Shown: positions 1 through 8,538 of the stretch, piece by piece | How positions within the stretch are numbered: the first letter of the stretch is position 1 | How the letters are laid out: each line of letters begins with the position of its first letter | From: Nocardiopsis listeri | GTDB lineage: Bacteria > Actinomycetota > Actinomycetes > Streptosporangiales > Streptosporangiaceae | DNA: 47,823 nt | Reading direction: 5' to 3' | Assembly: GCF_020741345.1 (NCBI RefSeq) | Contig: NZ_DYZD01000040.1 | Coordinates: 1-47,823 of the forward strand | Notes under the pieces: model-generated | What the model saw: the letters and a program-made list of their open reading frames with translations, nothing else | Database searches by the model: none | What the model was told of the DNA's origin: nothing | Translations under genes and position numbers: made by a program

Positions 1-308
1 CGGCTGTGGTGGCGGGAGGAGACCCACCCCTTGGCGAAGGCGGCGTCATCGACCAGCCCCGCCTCCTCGATCCCGTCGAGGACCCGCGTGATGACCTCTT
101 CCTCGTACTCCCTGCGATACAGAGAACGTTCGAGTTGGGCGCGGGTACGCGGGGAGTGCGTGAGCATGCGCAGAACCAGGTTCCTGACCTTGGCCTCGGT
201 GTCCTCCCCGGACGGGCGCTCGGGCCCGTCCGGGGTCTGGTCGGCGTTCACCGGGTCGGGCGACTCATCCGCCCCGGTGCGGTCGGATGACCGGCGCCGC
301 TCACGCAT
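1..308 (-). CDS. recX: Regulatory protein RecX, N-terminal part (runs off the window)
   Basis: RecX binds RecA and modulates its filament and ATPase activity. The visible protein begins [15 protein letters not shown], has a charged, disordered stretch of about 40 residues, then the first three-helix RecX repeat ([15 protein letters not shown], then a helix around RRE-YEEEVI, then [12 protein letters not shown] and SSRHH), which is characteristic of the family. The C-terminal repeats lie beyond base 1. The ATG at 308-306 lies inside the end of recA (ATGCGTGA), an 8-nt overlap that implies translational coupling. A downstream GTG (at 251) is possible but would lose the coupling. The gene shares the recA SOS promoter, so it is expected to be DNA-damage inducible. 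Confidence 0.9.
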   Translation of the reverse strand, partial: MRERRRSSDRTGADESPDPVNADQTPDGPERPSGEDTEAKVRNLVLRMLTHSPRTRAQLERSLYRREYEEEVITRVLDGIEEAGLVDDAAFAKGWVSSRHHS

Positions 309-1428
309 CCGTGTCGGTCACCTTCACGGTCTTGGCCGGGGCCTTCTTGGCGGCGGGAGCCTTGGCGGCGGCGTCCTTGGCCGGATCGGCCTTGGACTCG
401 GCGTCGGACCCGGAGGCGCTGTCATCGCCGGCGGACACGCCCACGCCCAGTTTCTCCTTGATCTTCTTCTCGACCTCGTTGGCCATGTCGGCGTTCTCGT
501 GCAGGAACTTGCGGGCGTTCTCCTTGCCCTGGCCCAGCTGTGTGCCGTCGTAGGTGTACCAGGCGCCGGACTTGCGCACGATGCCGTGTTCCACACCCAG
601 GTCGATCAGACTGCCCTCGCGGGAGACTCCGACGCCGTAGAGGATGTCGAACTCCGCCTGTTTGAAGGGTGGCGCGACCTTGTTCTTGACGACCTTGACC
701 CGCGTACGGTTACCGACCGCGTCGGTGCCGTCCTTGAGGGTCTCGATACGACGGACGTCCAACCGGACCGAGGCGTAGAACTTCAGCGCCCGACCACCCG
801 AGGTGGTTTCGGGCGATCCGAACATGACGCCGACCTTCTCACGCAGCTGGTTGATGAAGATCGCGGTGGTGCCGGTGGAGTTCAGCGCGCCGGCGATCTT
901 GCGCAGGGCCTGGGACATCAGGCGGGCCTGCAGACCGACGTGGCTGTCACCCATCTCACCCTCGATCTCGGCGCGGGGCACCAGGGCCGCCACGGAGTCG
1001 ATGACGATGACGGAGATCGCGCCGGAGCGGATCAGCATGTCCACGATCTCCAGCGCCTGCTCACCGGTGTCCGGCTGGGACAGGAGGAGGTCGTCGGTGT
1101 TGACACCGATCTTCTTGGCGTACTCGGGGTCCAGGGCGTGCTCGGCGTCGACGAAGGCGGCGATGCCGCCCAGTTTCTGCGCGCTGGCCACCGCGTGCAG
1201 GGCGACGGTGGTCTTACCGCTGGACTCGGGGCCGTAGATCTCCACGACCCGGCCCTTGGGAAGGCCACCGATGCCCAGGGCCACGTCCAGCGAGATGGCG
1301 CCGGTGGGGATCGCCTCGATCGGCGGACGCTCGTCGTCGCCCAGTCGCATGACGGAGCCCTTGCCGAACTGCCGCTCGATCTGCGCGAGCGCTGTTTCGA
1401 GAGCCTTGTCTCGGTCTCCAGAAGCCAC
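301..1428 (-). CDS. recA: Recombinase RecA
   Basis: DNA strand-exchange ATPase and co-protease for LexA self-cleavage. Walker A GPESSGKT is at about residues 66-73. Typical RecA blocks follow: [33 protein letters not shown] (Walker B and L1 region) and [27 protein letters not shown] (L2 region). The C-terminal 40 residues are an Ala/Lys/Asp-rich tail as in other actinomycetes. I chose the GTG at 1428-1426 because AGGGGA lies at ribosome-binding distance and because actinobacterial RecA proteins begin just before the [12 protein letters not shown] helix. This gives 375 aa. An upstream ATG at 1464 would add KKKASTQQ and is less likely. A LexA box precedes the gene and recX overlaps its end. Confidence 0.98.
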   Translation of the reverse strand: MASGDRDKALETALAQIERQFGKGSVMRLGDDERPPIEAIPTGAISLDVALGIGGLPKGRVVEIYGPESSGKTTVALHAVASAQKLGGIAAFVDAEHALDPEYAKKIGVNTDDLLLSQPDTGEQALEIVDMLIRSGAISVIVIDSVAALVPRAEIEGEMGDSHVGLQARLMSQALRKIAGALNSTGTTAIFINQLREKVGVMFGSPETTSGGRALKFYASVRLDVRRIETLKDGTDAVGNRTRVKVVKNKVAPPFKQAEFDILYGVGVSREGSLIDLGVEHGIVRKSGAWYTYDGTQLGQGKENARKFLHENADMANEVEKKIKEKLGVGVSAGDDSASGSDAESKADPAKDAAAKAPAAKKAPAKTVKVTDTDA

Positions 1429-1523
1429 GGGGTTCCCCTGTTGGGTCGATGCCTTTTTCTTCATGATGCGCCTGACGCTACGCCTTCGGTACGACAATCG
1501 CGACGTTCGCCGGCGATGCGGCC

Positions 1524-1547
1524 ACTCTACCCGAACCTATGTTCGAT
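1524..1547 (-). promoter_or_regulatory. LexA (SOS) box and recA promoter
   Basis: CGAAC-CTAT-GTTCG (core GAAC-N4-GTTC at 1533-1544) matches the actinobacterial/Bacillus-type LexA operator exactly. A TAGAGT hexamer on the minus strand at 1529-1524 fits a -10 element, so the operator sits just upstream of it, where bound LexA would block RNA polymerase. The start site would be near 1517, giving a leader of about 90 nt before recA. Downstream of DUF3046, at 1564-1585, an 11-bp tandem repeat (GATCGAACACG then GATCGAACGTG) carries further GAAC half-sites. Confidence 0.88.
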
Positions 1548-1589
1548 TCTTGGTTCATCCACAGATCGAACACGGATCGAACGTGTCGG

Positions 1590-1784
1590 TCAGCGGGCGG
1601 TGGCCGGAAGGTCGAACGCCTCGCACACCGCGCGCCAGATCTCCTTGACCCCGACCCCGTCGGCCAGCGCCTGATCGATGGTGCGGGAGCCCAGTCCCTC
1701 GATCACGTAGTCCTTGGCGAGGCTCTCGGCGTAGGCCTCGCCGAACTGCTCTCGCATGTTGTTCCAGAAGTTGGTGAGTCTCAT
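1590..1784 (-). CDS. DUF3046 family protein
   Basis: A small 64-residue protein of the DUF3046 family, found almost only in actinobacteria and typically encoded beside recA. It has the family's opening MRLTNFWNNMREQFG and the central block YVIEGLGSRTIDQALADGVGVKEIW. No biochemical function is established. It has no signal peptide or membrane segment and looks like a compact helical cytosolic protein. The ATG at 1784 is preceded by CATACT (1797-1792), only 7 nt away, with no Shine-Dalgarno sequence, suggesting a leaderless mRNA. It ends about 50 bp before the recA LexA box, so recA has its own promoter but could also be reached by read-through. Confidence 0.92.
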   Translation of the reverse strand: MRLTNFWNNMREQFGEAYAESLAKDYVIEGLGSRTIDQALADGVGVKEIWRAVCEAFDLPATAR

Positions 1785-1791
1785 CGGCCCC

Positions 1792-1797
1792 AGTATG
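1792..1797 (-). promoter_or_regulatory. Candidate -10 element, leaderless start of DUF3046
   Basis: CATACT on the minus strand ends 7 nt before the ATG. This spacing would place the transcription start at or next to the start codon. No clear -35 or ribosome-binding site is visible. Confidence 0.5.
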
Positions 1798-1900
1798 GGT
1801 GATGGGCGGGACCCGAGTGGCGTTGTCCACAGGCCCGTTTTCGCGGAGACGGGTGTGTCCTGCGCCTCCTTCTGTCGGAGCCCTTCGGCAGACTGGCCGG

Positions 1901-4900
1901 ATGAACGGTCCCTTGGAACCCTTCGGCACGGCGACGCGGACCTGGTTCGAACAGGCCTTCCCCGACGGCCCCACCCGGGCCCAGGCCGAGGCGTGGACCT
2001 CGGTCTCCGGCGGTGACGACACCCTGGTCGTGGCGCCCACCGGTTCGGGCAAGACCCTGTCCGCCTTCCTGTGGTCGTTGGACCGGTTGCTCCACTCCCC
2101 CGCGCCGCAGGACCGTTCCCGACGTTGCCGGGTCCTGTACGTGTCCCCGTTGAAGGCGCTCGCGGTGGACGTGGAGCGCAACCTGCGGCGCCCCCTGGCC
2201 GGTATCACCGACGCCGCGGCCGCCGCCGGACAGGAAGTCTCCCCCGTCACGGTGGGGGTTCGCACCGGCGACACCCCGGCGCGGGAACGGCGTCGTCTGG
2301 CCACGCATCCGCCGGACGTGCTCATCACCACCCCGGAGTCCCTCTTCCTGGTGCTCACCTCCAAGGCCCGCGAGGGGCTGGCCGGGGTGGAGACGGTGAT
2401 CGTGGACGAGGTGCACGCACTGGCCGGGACCAAGCGCGGGGCCCACCTGGCCCTCAGCCTGGAGCGGCTCGCCGAACTGCTGGAACGTCCTGCGCAGCGG
2501 ATCGGGCTGTCTGCCACCGTGCGCCCACGCGAAGTGGTCGCCGACTACCTGGGCGGCGCGCGGATCGTCGCCCCTCCGGACGCCCCGCGCATGGATCTGC
2601 GGGTGCAGGTCCCGGTGCCCGATCTGGACGAGCCGGGCGGATCGGTGTGGCCGCACGTGGAACGCCGGGTCCTGGACCTGGTCGAGGCACACCGCTCCAC
2701 CATCGTGTTCACCAACGGCCGCCGCACCGCCGAGAGGCTGTGCTCCCGGATCAACGACCTGTACGCCGAACGCACCGGTGCCGCGTTTCCCGAGGAGGAG
2801 GTGGCCGCGCAGGTCACCGGGCAGTCAGGACAGAGCCGGGGCGCGGACGCCGTGATCGCGCGCGCCCACCACGGGTCGATGTCCAAGTCGGAGCGGGCGC
2901 TGATCGAGGACGACCTGAAGGCGGGCCGGCTGCGCTGCGTGGTGGCCACCTCCAGCCTGGAGCTGGGCGTGGACATGGGCTCCGTGGACCTGGTCGTACA
3001 GGTGTCCTCTCCCCCGTCGGTGGCCAGTGGCCTGCAGCGTGTCGGACGGTCCGGGCACCAGGTGGGCGAGGTCTCGCGCGGGGTGTTCCTGCCCCAGTAC
3101 CGGGGCGACCTGTTGGCGACCACCGTCGTGACCGGGCGGATGCGCGAGGGCGGGATCGAGCGGTTGGAGATGCCGCGCAACCCCCTGGACGTGTTGTCCC
3201 AGCAGGTCGTGGCGATGGTGGCGATGGACGAGTGGTCGGTGTCGGAGCTGGCCACGGTGGTACGGCGCGCGGCCCCCTTCTCCGACCTGGCCGACTCCGT
3301 GCTGGAGTCGGTGTTGGACATGCTGTCGGGACGCTATCCCTCGGACGAGTTCGCGGAGTTGCGGCCACGTCTGGTCTGGGATCGGCAGGAGGACGTGCTG
3401 CGTGCCCGCCCCGGCTCCCAGCGGCTGGCCGTGATCAGCGGCGGGACCATCCCCGACCGGGGTCTTTTCAAGGTGCACCTGGCCTCGGACCCGGAGGGTC
3501 GGGCGCCCACCCGTGTAGGTGAGCTGGACGAGGAGATGGTGTACGAGTCGCGGGTGGGCGACGTGTTCGTGCTCGGGTCGACGTCGTGGCGGATCGAGGC
3601 GATCACCGCGGACCGGGTGATGGTGTCGCCCGCGCCGGGTCGGCCGGGGCGGATGCCCTTCTGGAAGGCGGACGCCCAGGGTCGTCCGGCGGAGCTGGGT
3701 CGGGCGGTGGGCGCCGCCACTCGGGAGTTGGCCGGGTCGGACGAGAAGGAGGGACGCGCCTGGGCGATCACCGCCGGGTTGGACGAGTGGGCGGCGGACA
3801 ACCTGGTGGAGTACGTGGCGGAACAACGTGAGGCCACCGGGCAGGTGCCGGACGATCGCACGGTGGTGATCGAACGGTTCCGCGACCAGGTGGGCGACTG
3901 GCGCGCGGTGGTGCATTCGCCGTTGGGCGCTCGGGTGCACGCGCCGTGGGCGTTGGCTATCGGCGGGCGGTTGCGCGACCGGTTCGGGATGGACGCCCAG
4001 GTGGTGCACGGCGACGACGGGATCGTGCTGCGCCTGCCGGACGCGGAGGGCGGCGGTGTGGGCCGCCCCGGGGAGTTGGCGGACCTGGTGTCGGTGGACC
4101 CCGACGGCGTGGAGGCTCTGGTCACCGAGGAGTTGACCGGATCTGCGCTGTTCTCGTCGCGGTTCCGTGAGTGCGCTGCTCGGGCACTGCTGTTGCCGCG
4201 TCAGCGCCCGGACCGTCGGATGCCGTTGTGGCAACAGCGTCTGCGGGCGCAGCACCTGTTGTCGGTGGCGGGTCGGTACGGGTCGTTCCCGATCGTGTTG
4301 GAGACGGTGCGCGAGTGCCTGCGGGACGTGTTCGACGTTCCGGAGCTGGCTCGGGTGCTGTCGGACGTGCGGGCGCGGCGGATCCGGGTGGTGGAGGTGG
4401 AGACCACGCACGCGTCGCCGTTCGCGCGGTCGTTGCTGATGGAGTACACGGCCGCGTTCCTGTACGAGGGGGACGCGCCGGCGGCGGAGTCGCGGGCCCA
4501 GGCGTTGACCCTGGACACGTCGTTGTTGGCGGACCTGTTGGGCGGCGCGGACCTGCGGGAGTTGTTGGACCCGGAGGTGGTGGAGCGTACCGGTGCCCTG
4601 TTGCAGCGGTTGGCGGCGCCTGTGCGGGACCTGGAGGGGACCGCTGACCTGTTGCGGGAGGTGGGTCCGTTGTCGACCGACGAGGCGGTCGAACGCGGGG
4701 CGGACCCCGACTGGTTGTTCGACCTGGAGGGCGCCGGGCGCGTGGTGCGCGTGTCGGTGGCCGGGGTGGAGCGCTGGTGCGCGGTGGAGGACGTGTCGCG
4801 GCTGCGGGACGCGTTGGGCTCTGAGCCGCCGCCCGGGGTCCCGTCGGTGTTCCTGGAGCCGGTGGAGGATCCCCTCTCGGATCTGGTGTCCCGCTACGCG

Positions 4901-6352
4901 CGCACGCACGGACCGTTCACGTCCGCGGAGGTGTCGGCCCGTTCGGGTGTGGGCGTCGAGGCGGTCGAGGGCGCTCTGCGGGAACTGGCCCGGCGGGGGC
5001 GGGTGGTGCGCGGTGGGTTCCGACCCGGTGGCACGGAGACCGAGTGGTGTGACGCGGACGTGCTGCGCCGGTTGCGGCGGGGATCGATCGCCCGGCTGCG
5101 CCGCGAGGTGGAACCGGTGGAACCGGCGACGCTGGCGGTCTTCGCCCCGTTGTGGCAGCGGGCGGTTCCGGGTGAGCGGTGGCGCGGCCCGGACGCGGTG
5201 TTCGAAGCGGTGGAGTCGCTGCGGGGCGTGCCGTTGGTGGCCTCGTCCCTGGAATCGTTGGTGCTGCCGGCCAGGGTGGAGGGTTTCGTCCCCTCGTCGT
5301 TGGACGCGCTCACCCAGGCCGGCGAGGTGGTGTGGGCCGGGGCCGGGTCGCTTCCGGGCGGGGACGGTTGGCTGGTGCTGGTCCCCTCCGAGGACGCCTC
5401 GTCGTCGTTGCCGGATCAGGTGCCACCGGAGGAGGGATCGACGGCGGCCGCCGTGCTGGGGGTGCTGCGTTCGGGCGGGGCGCTGTTCTTCCGCGATCTC
5501 GCCGACGGGGTGGCCCGGGCATCGGGCGGCGCGATCTTCTCCGACGCCGACCTGGTGGCTGCGCTGTGGGAGCTGGTGTGGTCGGGATGTGTCACCAACG
5601 ACTCCCTGGCGCCGTTGCGGGCGGTGTCGGGTTCGGGCCCGACGCCGCGTCGGTCCTCGTCACGCTCGCGACGACGCCCGGTGTTGCCGACCCGTGCGGG
5701 ACCACCGACGGCGGCGGGCCGGTGGTGGGCCCTGCCCGAGCCGGACCCGGATCCGACCCGGCGGGCCCTGTCGAGGGTGGAGGCACGGCTGGAACGAGGC
5801 GGGGTGTTGGTACGCGGACACCAGGGGCGCGGCCTGTCGGCGGACGAATACCGGGTGCTGCGGTCCATGGAGGAGGCCGGTCGGGTGCGTCGGGGCTACT
5901 TCGTGGAGGGGCTCGGTGGCGCGCAGTTCGCGCTGCCGGGTGCGGTGGACCGGCTGCGGGCGCTGTCCGGGGAGGCCCCCGGTGGGGTCTGGGACCCGGT
6001 GGTGTTGGCGGCCACGGATCCGGCCAATCCGTACGGTGTCGAACTGGCGTGGCCGGCGGGGGTGGCGGGTGCGCACCGACCGGGTCGCACGGCGGGGTCC
6101 CTGGTCGTCCTGGACGGGGGCCGGCCCACGTTGTACCTGTCGCCGGGTCGGTCCGCGCTGACCTTCGGTGCCTGCGCGAGGTCGTTGGAACGGGCGGCCC
6201 GGGCCGTGGCCGATCTGGTGAGTGCGGGCCGGGTCGAGTCCCTGATGGTGGAGCGCGCCGACGGGGTCGAGGTGTTCGGCACGTCGCTGGACCCGGCGTT
6301 GGTGGCGGCGGGCTTCCACGTCACCCCCAGGGGTCTTCGTCTGCGACGCTGA
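1901..6352 (+). CDS. lhr: Lhr-family ATP-dependent DNA helicase
   Basis: A 1483-residue superfamily-2 3'-5' helicase of the large Lhr class, implicated in DNA repair in mycobacteria. Motif Q/I is VVAPTGSGKT (around residues 43-52), motif II is DEVH (around 168), motif III is SAT in GLSATVRP, and motif VI is QRVGRSGH. The Lhr core winged helix and beta barrel follow, then the long Lhr-specific C-terminal region ending with the conserved GYFVEGLGGAQFALPG and ATDPANPYG blocks. Full length for the family. The ATG at 1901 gives the usual N-terminus (PLEPFGTATRTWFEQAFP); an upstream extension to 1799 runs into the divergent promoter and is unlikely. CAGACT lies 6 nt before the ATG, so translation may be leaderless. 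Leucine is visibly often encoded by TTG here, unlike in recA or rnj. Confidence 0.96.
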   Translation: MNGPLEPFGTATRTWFEQAFPDGPTRAQAEAWTSVSGGDDTLVVAPTGSGKTLSAFLWSLDRLLHSPAPQDRSRRCRVLYVSPLKALAVDVERNLRRPLAGITDAAAAAGQEVSPVTVGVRTGDTPARERRRLATHPPDVLITTPESLFLVLTSKAREGLAGVETVIVDEVHALAGTKRGAHLALSLERLAELLERPAQRIGLSATVRPREVVADYLGGARIVAPPDAPRMDLRVQVPVPDLDEPGGSVWPHVERRVLDLVEAHRSTIVFTNGRRTAERLCSRINDLYAERTGAAFPEEEVAAQVTGQSGQSRGADAVIARAHHGSMSKSERALIEDDLKAGRLRCVVATSSLELGVDMGSVDLVVQVSSPPSVASGLQRVGRSGHQVGEVSRGVFLPQYRGDLLATTVVTGRMREGGIERLEMPRNPLDVLSQQVVAMVAMDEWSVSELATVVRRAAPFSDLADSVLESVLDMLSGRYPSDEFAELRPRLVWDRQEDVLRARPGSQRLAVISGGTIPDRGLFKVHLASDPEGRAPTRVGELDEEMVYESRVGDVFVLGSTSWRIEAITADRVMVSPAPGRPGRMPFWKADAQGRPAELGRAVGAATRELAGSDEKEGRAWAITAGLDEWAADNLVEYVAEQREATGQVPDDRTVVIERFRDQVGDWRAVVHSPLGARVHAPWALAIGGRLRDRFGMDAQVVHGDDGIVLRLPDAEGGGVGRPGELADLVSVDPDGVEALVTEELTGSALFSSRFRECAARALLLPRQRPDRRMPLWQQRLRAQHLLSVAGRYGSFPIVLETVRECLRDVFDVPELARVLSDVRARRIRVVEVETTHASPFARSLLMEYTAAFLYEGDAPAAESRAQALTLDTSLLADLLGGADLRELLDPEVVERTGALLQRLAAPVRDLEGTADLLREVGPLSTDEAVERGADPDWLFDLEGAGRVVRVSVAGVERWCAVEDVSRLRDALGSEPPPGVPSVFLEPVEDPLSDLVSRYARTHGPFTSAEVSARSGVGVEAVEGALRELARRGRVVRGGFRPGGTETEWCDADVLRRLRRGSIARLRREVEPVEPATLAVFAPLWQRAVPGERWRGPDAVFEAVESLRGVPLVASSLESLVLPARVEGFVPSSLDALTQAGEVVWAGAGSLPGGDGWLVLVPSEDASSSLPDQVPPEEGSTAAAVLGVLRSGGALFFRDLADGVARASGGAIFSDADLVAALWELVWSGCVTNDSLAPLRAVSGSGPTPRRSSSRSRRRPVLPTRAGPPTAAGRWWALPEPDPDPTRRALSRVEARLERGGVLVRGHQGRGLSADEYRVLRSMEEAGRVRRGYFVEGLGGAQFALPGAVDRLRALSGEAPGGVWDPVVLAATDPANPYGVELAWPAGVAGAHRPGRTAGSLVVLDGGRPTLYLSPGRSALTFGACARSLERAARAVADLVSAGRVESLMVERADGVEVFGTSLDPALVAAGFHVTPRGLRLRR

Positions 6353-6357
6353 GGGGC

Positions 6358-6885
6358 ATGACCGAACCGGTGATCCGCCCAATGCGGCGACATGACACGG
6401 ACGCGGTGGTGGCGGTCTCCCTGGCCGCCGACACGTTGTTCGCGCGAGCGGGGCTGGAGCTGCCCCCGGACGATCCACACGAGATGTTGGATCACGTCGA
6501 ACACGTGTCGGTGGCCGAGGTCGACGGATCCGTGGTCGGTCTGGCCGCGACCATCACGTTGGACGGCGCCACCCATCTGGAACAGCTCGCCGTGGATCCG
6601 GAACACGGCCGACGCGGGATCGGTGGTGCCCTGCTGGAGCGGGTGTGCGCCGAGGCCGCCGCCCACGGACACCGCCGGGTCACCCTCACCACCTTCCGTG
6701 ACCTGCCCTGGAACGGCCCGTGGTACGAACGGCGGGGTTTCGTCACACTCGCCCGGACCGAATGGGGCCCGGGCCTGGTCCATCAGTGGGAGATCGAAGA
6801 GCAGGCGGGCATCCTGGTCCGTCCCCGCGTGGCGATGTGGCGGGATCCGTCCCGACCTCGGGGCGCTCCGGCGCTCCCGATTTGA
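6358..6885 (+). CDS. GNAT family N-acetyltransferase
   Basis: A 175-residue acetyl-CoA-dependent acyltransferase of unknown substrate. GNAT motif A is clear: LAVDPEHGRRGIGGALLERV at about residues 78-97, with the R-R-G-I-G pyrophosphate loop. The C-terminal WYERRGFVTLART is motif B. It begins 5 bp after lhr and GAGGGG precedes the ATG at ribosome-binding distance, so it is probably co-transcribed with lhr. Unlike ribosomal-protein or aminoglycoside acetyltransferases, it has no diagnostic substrate motif. A functional link to the helicase is not evident. Confidence 0.88.
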   Translation: MTEPVIRPMRRHDTDAVVAVSLAADTLFARAGLELPPDDPHEMLDHVEHVSVAEVDGSVVGLAATITLDGATHLEQLAVDPEHGRRGIGGALLERVCAEAAAHGHRRVTLTTFRDLPWNGPWYERRGFVTLARTEWGPGLVHQWEIEEQAGILVRPRVAMWRDPSRPRGAPALPI

Positions 6886-6891
6886 GATGAT
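6886..6891 (+). promoter_or_regulatory. Candidate -10 element for the Ser/Thr kinase gene
   Basis: GATGAT lies 6 nt before the ATG at 6898, with no Shine-Dalgarno sequence. It matches TATAAT at 4 of 6 positions. It overlaps the stop codon of the upstream acetyltransferase gene. Confidence 0.35.
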
Positions 6892-6897
6892 GTGCTC

Positions 6898-8499
6898 ATG
6901 GTCCCCACTGATCCCCCGGAGCCCCGCACCTCCGTCGGCCGTTACGAGCTTCGAGGTGAACTCGGCAGCGGCGCCATGGGCACCGTGTGGCGTGCCCACG
7001 ACACCCGGTTGAACCGTGAGGTGGCGGTCAAGGAGGTCCACCTCCCCCACGACATGCCGCCCCGTGAGCGCGAGCGCGCCCGGGCGCGCATGATCCGCGA
7101 GGCTCAGGCGGCGGCACGGGTGTCCCATCCGTCGGTGGTGACCGTGCACGACGTCCTGGAGGTGGACGGGATCCCGTTCATCGTCATGGAGCTCCTCGAG
7201 GGCGAGTCCCTGCGCGATCGCCTGCACCGCACCGGCCCCATGGCGGAGGCGGAGGTGGAGAGGATCACGCGCCCGCTGTTGGACGCGTTGTGGGCGGCGC
7301 ACCGGGCCGGGGTGGTCCACCGTGACGTCAAGCCCGCCAACATCATGCTGACCTCGGGCGGCACCCGGCCGGTGCTGACCGACTTCGGTATCGCCAACCT
7401 GCCCGACCACGGAGGAACGGCGCTGACGGGGACCGGCGCGATCCTGGGCACCGCGGCGTACGCGGCACCCGAGCGCCTGGAGCACGACGACAACGGCGCG
7501 GTGTCGGACCTGTGGAGCCTGGGCGCCACCCTGTTCGCGGCCCTGGCCGGGGAGTCGCCGTTCAAGCGCGACACCATCACCTCGACGCTCACCGCGGTGC
7601 TGACCCAGCCGGTACCGCCGGTGCCGGCCCGGGGGCGGTTGGCCTCGGTGATCAACGGGTTGTTGGAGCGGGACCCGCGCCGCCGGCTGTTGCCGGAGCG
7701 GGCGTTGGCCCTGTTGGACGGCCCGGCCCCGACTCCGACTCCGGCCCCGGTCCTGGCCCCCGGCCCTGAGCCACGGGTCGGAACCACGCCCGGCCGCTCG
7801 CGTACGCCGTTGTTCGTCGGCGCGACCGCCGTCCTGGCCCTGCTGGTGCTGAGCGCGTTCACGGTGTGGGTCGTCTTCTCCTCCGATGACCGGGAGGTTG
7901 CCGCCGATCCGGGAACACCCTCCGACGAGCCCGGCACGGAACCGTCGTCCGAGCCCTCCGCCCCGGTCCAGGAGGGTTCGAGCGAGGGGGCTCCCGAGGG
8001 GTTCACCCGGTACGACGACGGGGTGGTCACGCTGGTCGCCCCCGAGGACTGGGAGATGGTCGAGGACGAGGAGGACTCGCCGGGCAACGGCGTGAGCCGG
8101 TTGGCCTCCTACGAGTTCGAGACCGGTGTGGAGACCGGCGACCTACAGCTGTTCGTGACCAGGTACGACCTCTTGGTCTTCGACGCCGAGGGCGCCATGC
8201 AACGGATGGACGAGCTGCTCAACGGAGACGAGGCCTACAGCGACGCGGAGCAGCTGATGCTGGAGCCGCGGTTGGAGGGCCCCGGCGTGCAGAGCGCGGT
8301 CTACGAGGCCACCTACATCCACGAGGAGCGCGAGGTCCCCGAGCGATGGATGTTCACGCGTGAGATCACCGACGCGAACACCTCGCTCTCCTACCGGCTG
8401 AGCTTCAACTTCCCGCAGGACCTGCGGGAGGAACAGCGGGAGGACTTCGAGACGGTGCTCGACTCCCTCGCCCCGTCCTCGGGGAGCGAGGAGGACTGA
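6898..8499 (+). CDS. Membrane serine/threonine protein kinase, PknB class
   Basis: A 533-residue Hanks-type kinase with all catalytic motifs: glycine loop GSGAMGTVW (around residue 24), VAVKEV lysine, HRDVKPANIM catalytic loop (around 141), DFG in TDFGIANL (around 161) and the AAPE activation segment end. A Pro-rich juxtamembrane linker (PAPTPTPAPVLAPGPEP) leads to one transmembrane helix (about residues 302-327). About 200 extracellular residues follow: an acidic Ser/Pro-rich spacer, then a folded domain beginning GFTRYDDGVVTLVAPEDWEM, which resembles the LpqN/Mog1-PsbP-like fold (tentative). There are no PASTA repeats, so this is not the cell-wall sensor PknB itself. GTG at 6892 is an alternative start. 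Ligand and targets are unknown. Confidence 0.93.
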   Translation: MVPTDPPEPRTSVGRYELRGELGSGAMGTVWRAHDTRLNREVAVKEVHLPHDMPPRERERARARMIREAQAAARVSHPSVVTVHDVLEVDGIPFIVMELLEGESLRDRLHRTGPMAEAEVERITRPLLDALWAAHRAGVVHRDVKPANIMLTSGGTRPVLTDFGIANLPDHGGTALTGTGAILGTAAYAAPERLEHDDNGAVSDLWSLGATLFAALAGESPFKRDTITSTLTAVLTQPVPPVPARGRLASVINGLLERDPRRRLLPERALALLDGPAPTPTPAPVLAPGPEPRVGTTPGRSRTPLFVGATAVLALLVLSAFTVWVVFSSDDREVAADPGTPSDEPGTEPSSEPSAPVQEGSSEGAPEGFTRYDDGVVTLVAPEDWEMVEDEEDSPGNGVSRLASYEFETGVETGDLQLFVTRYDLLVFDAEGAMQRMDELLNGDEAYSDAEQLMLEPRLEGPGVQSAVYEATYIHEEREVPERWMFTREITDANTSLSYRLSFNFPQDLREEQREDFETVLDSLAPSSGSEED

Positions 8500-8504
8500 C
8501 TCCC

Positions 8505-8531
8505 CCGCGCCCCGGGGCGGCCGGGGCGCGG
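8505..8531. terminator. Bidirectional terminator hairpin
   Basis: A perfect 11-bp stem (CCGCGCCCCGG / CCGGGGCGCGG) with a 5-nt loop. It sits exactly between the convergent kinase and ROK regulator genes, 6 and 7 bp from their stops. No U-run follows, as is common in actinomycetes. Confidence 0.85.
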
Positions 8532-8538
8532 TCGGGGG

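Noticed and set aside
31..1674. Long open frame on the plus strand opposite recA
   Set aside because: It is antisense to a certain recA gene; its composition follows the complementary codon pattern and it has no recognisable domain or start signal.
2825..4909. Long His/Arg/Gln-rich frame on the minus strand inside lhr
   Set aside because: Antisense shadow of the helicase gene caused by GC-rich third positions; low-complexity composition with no domain.
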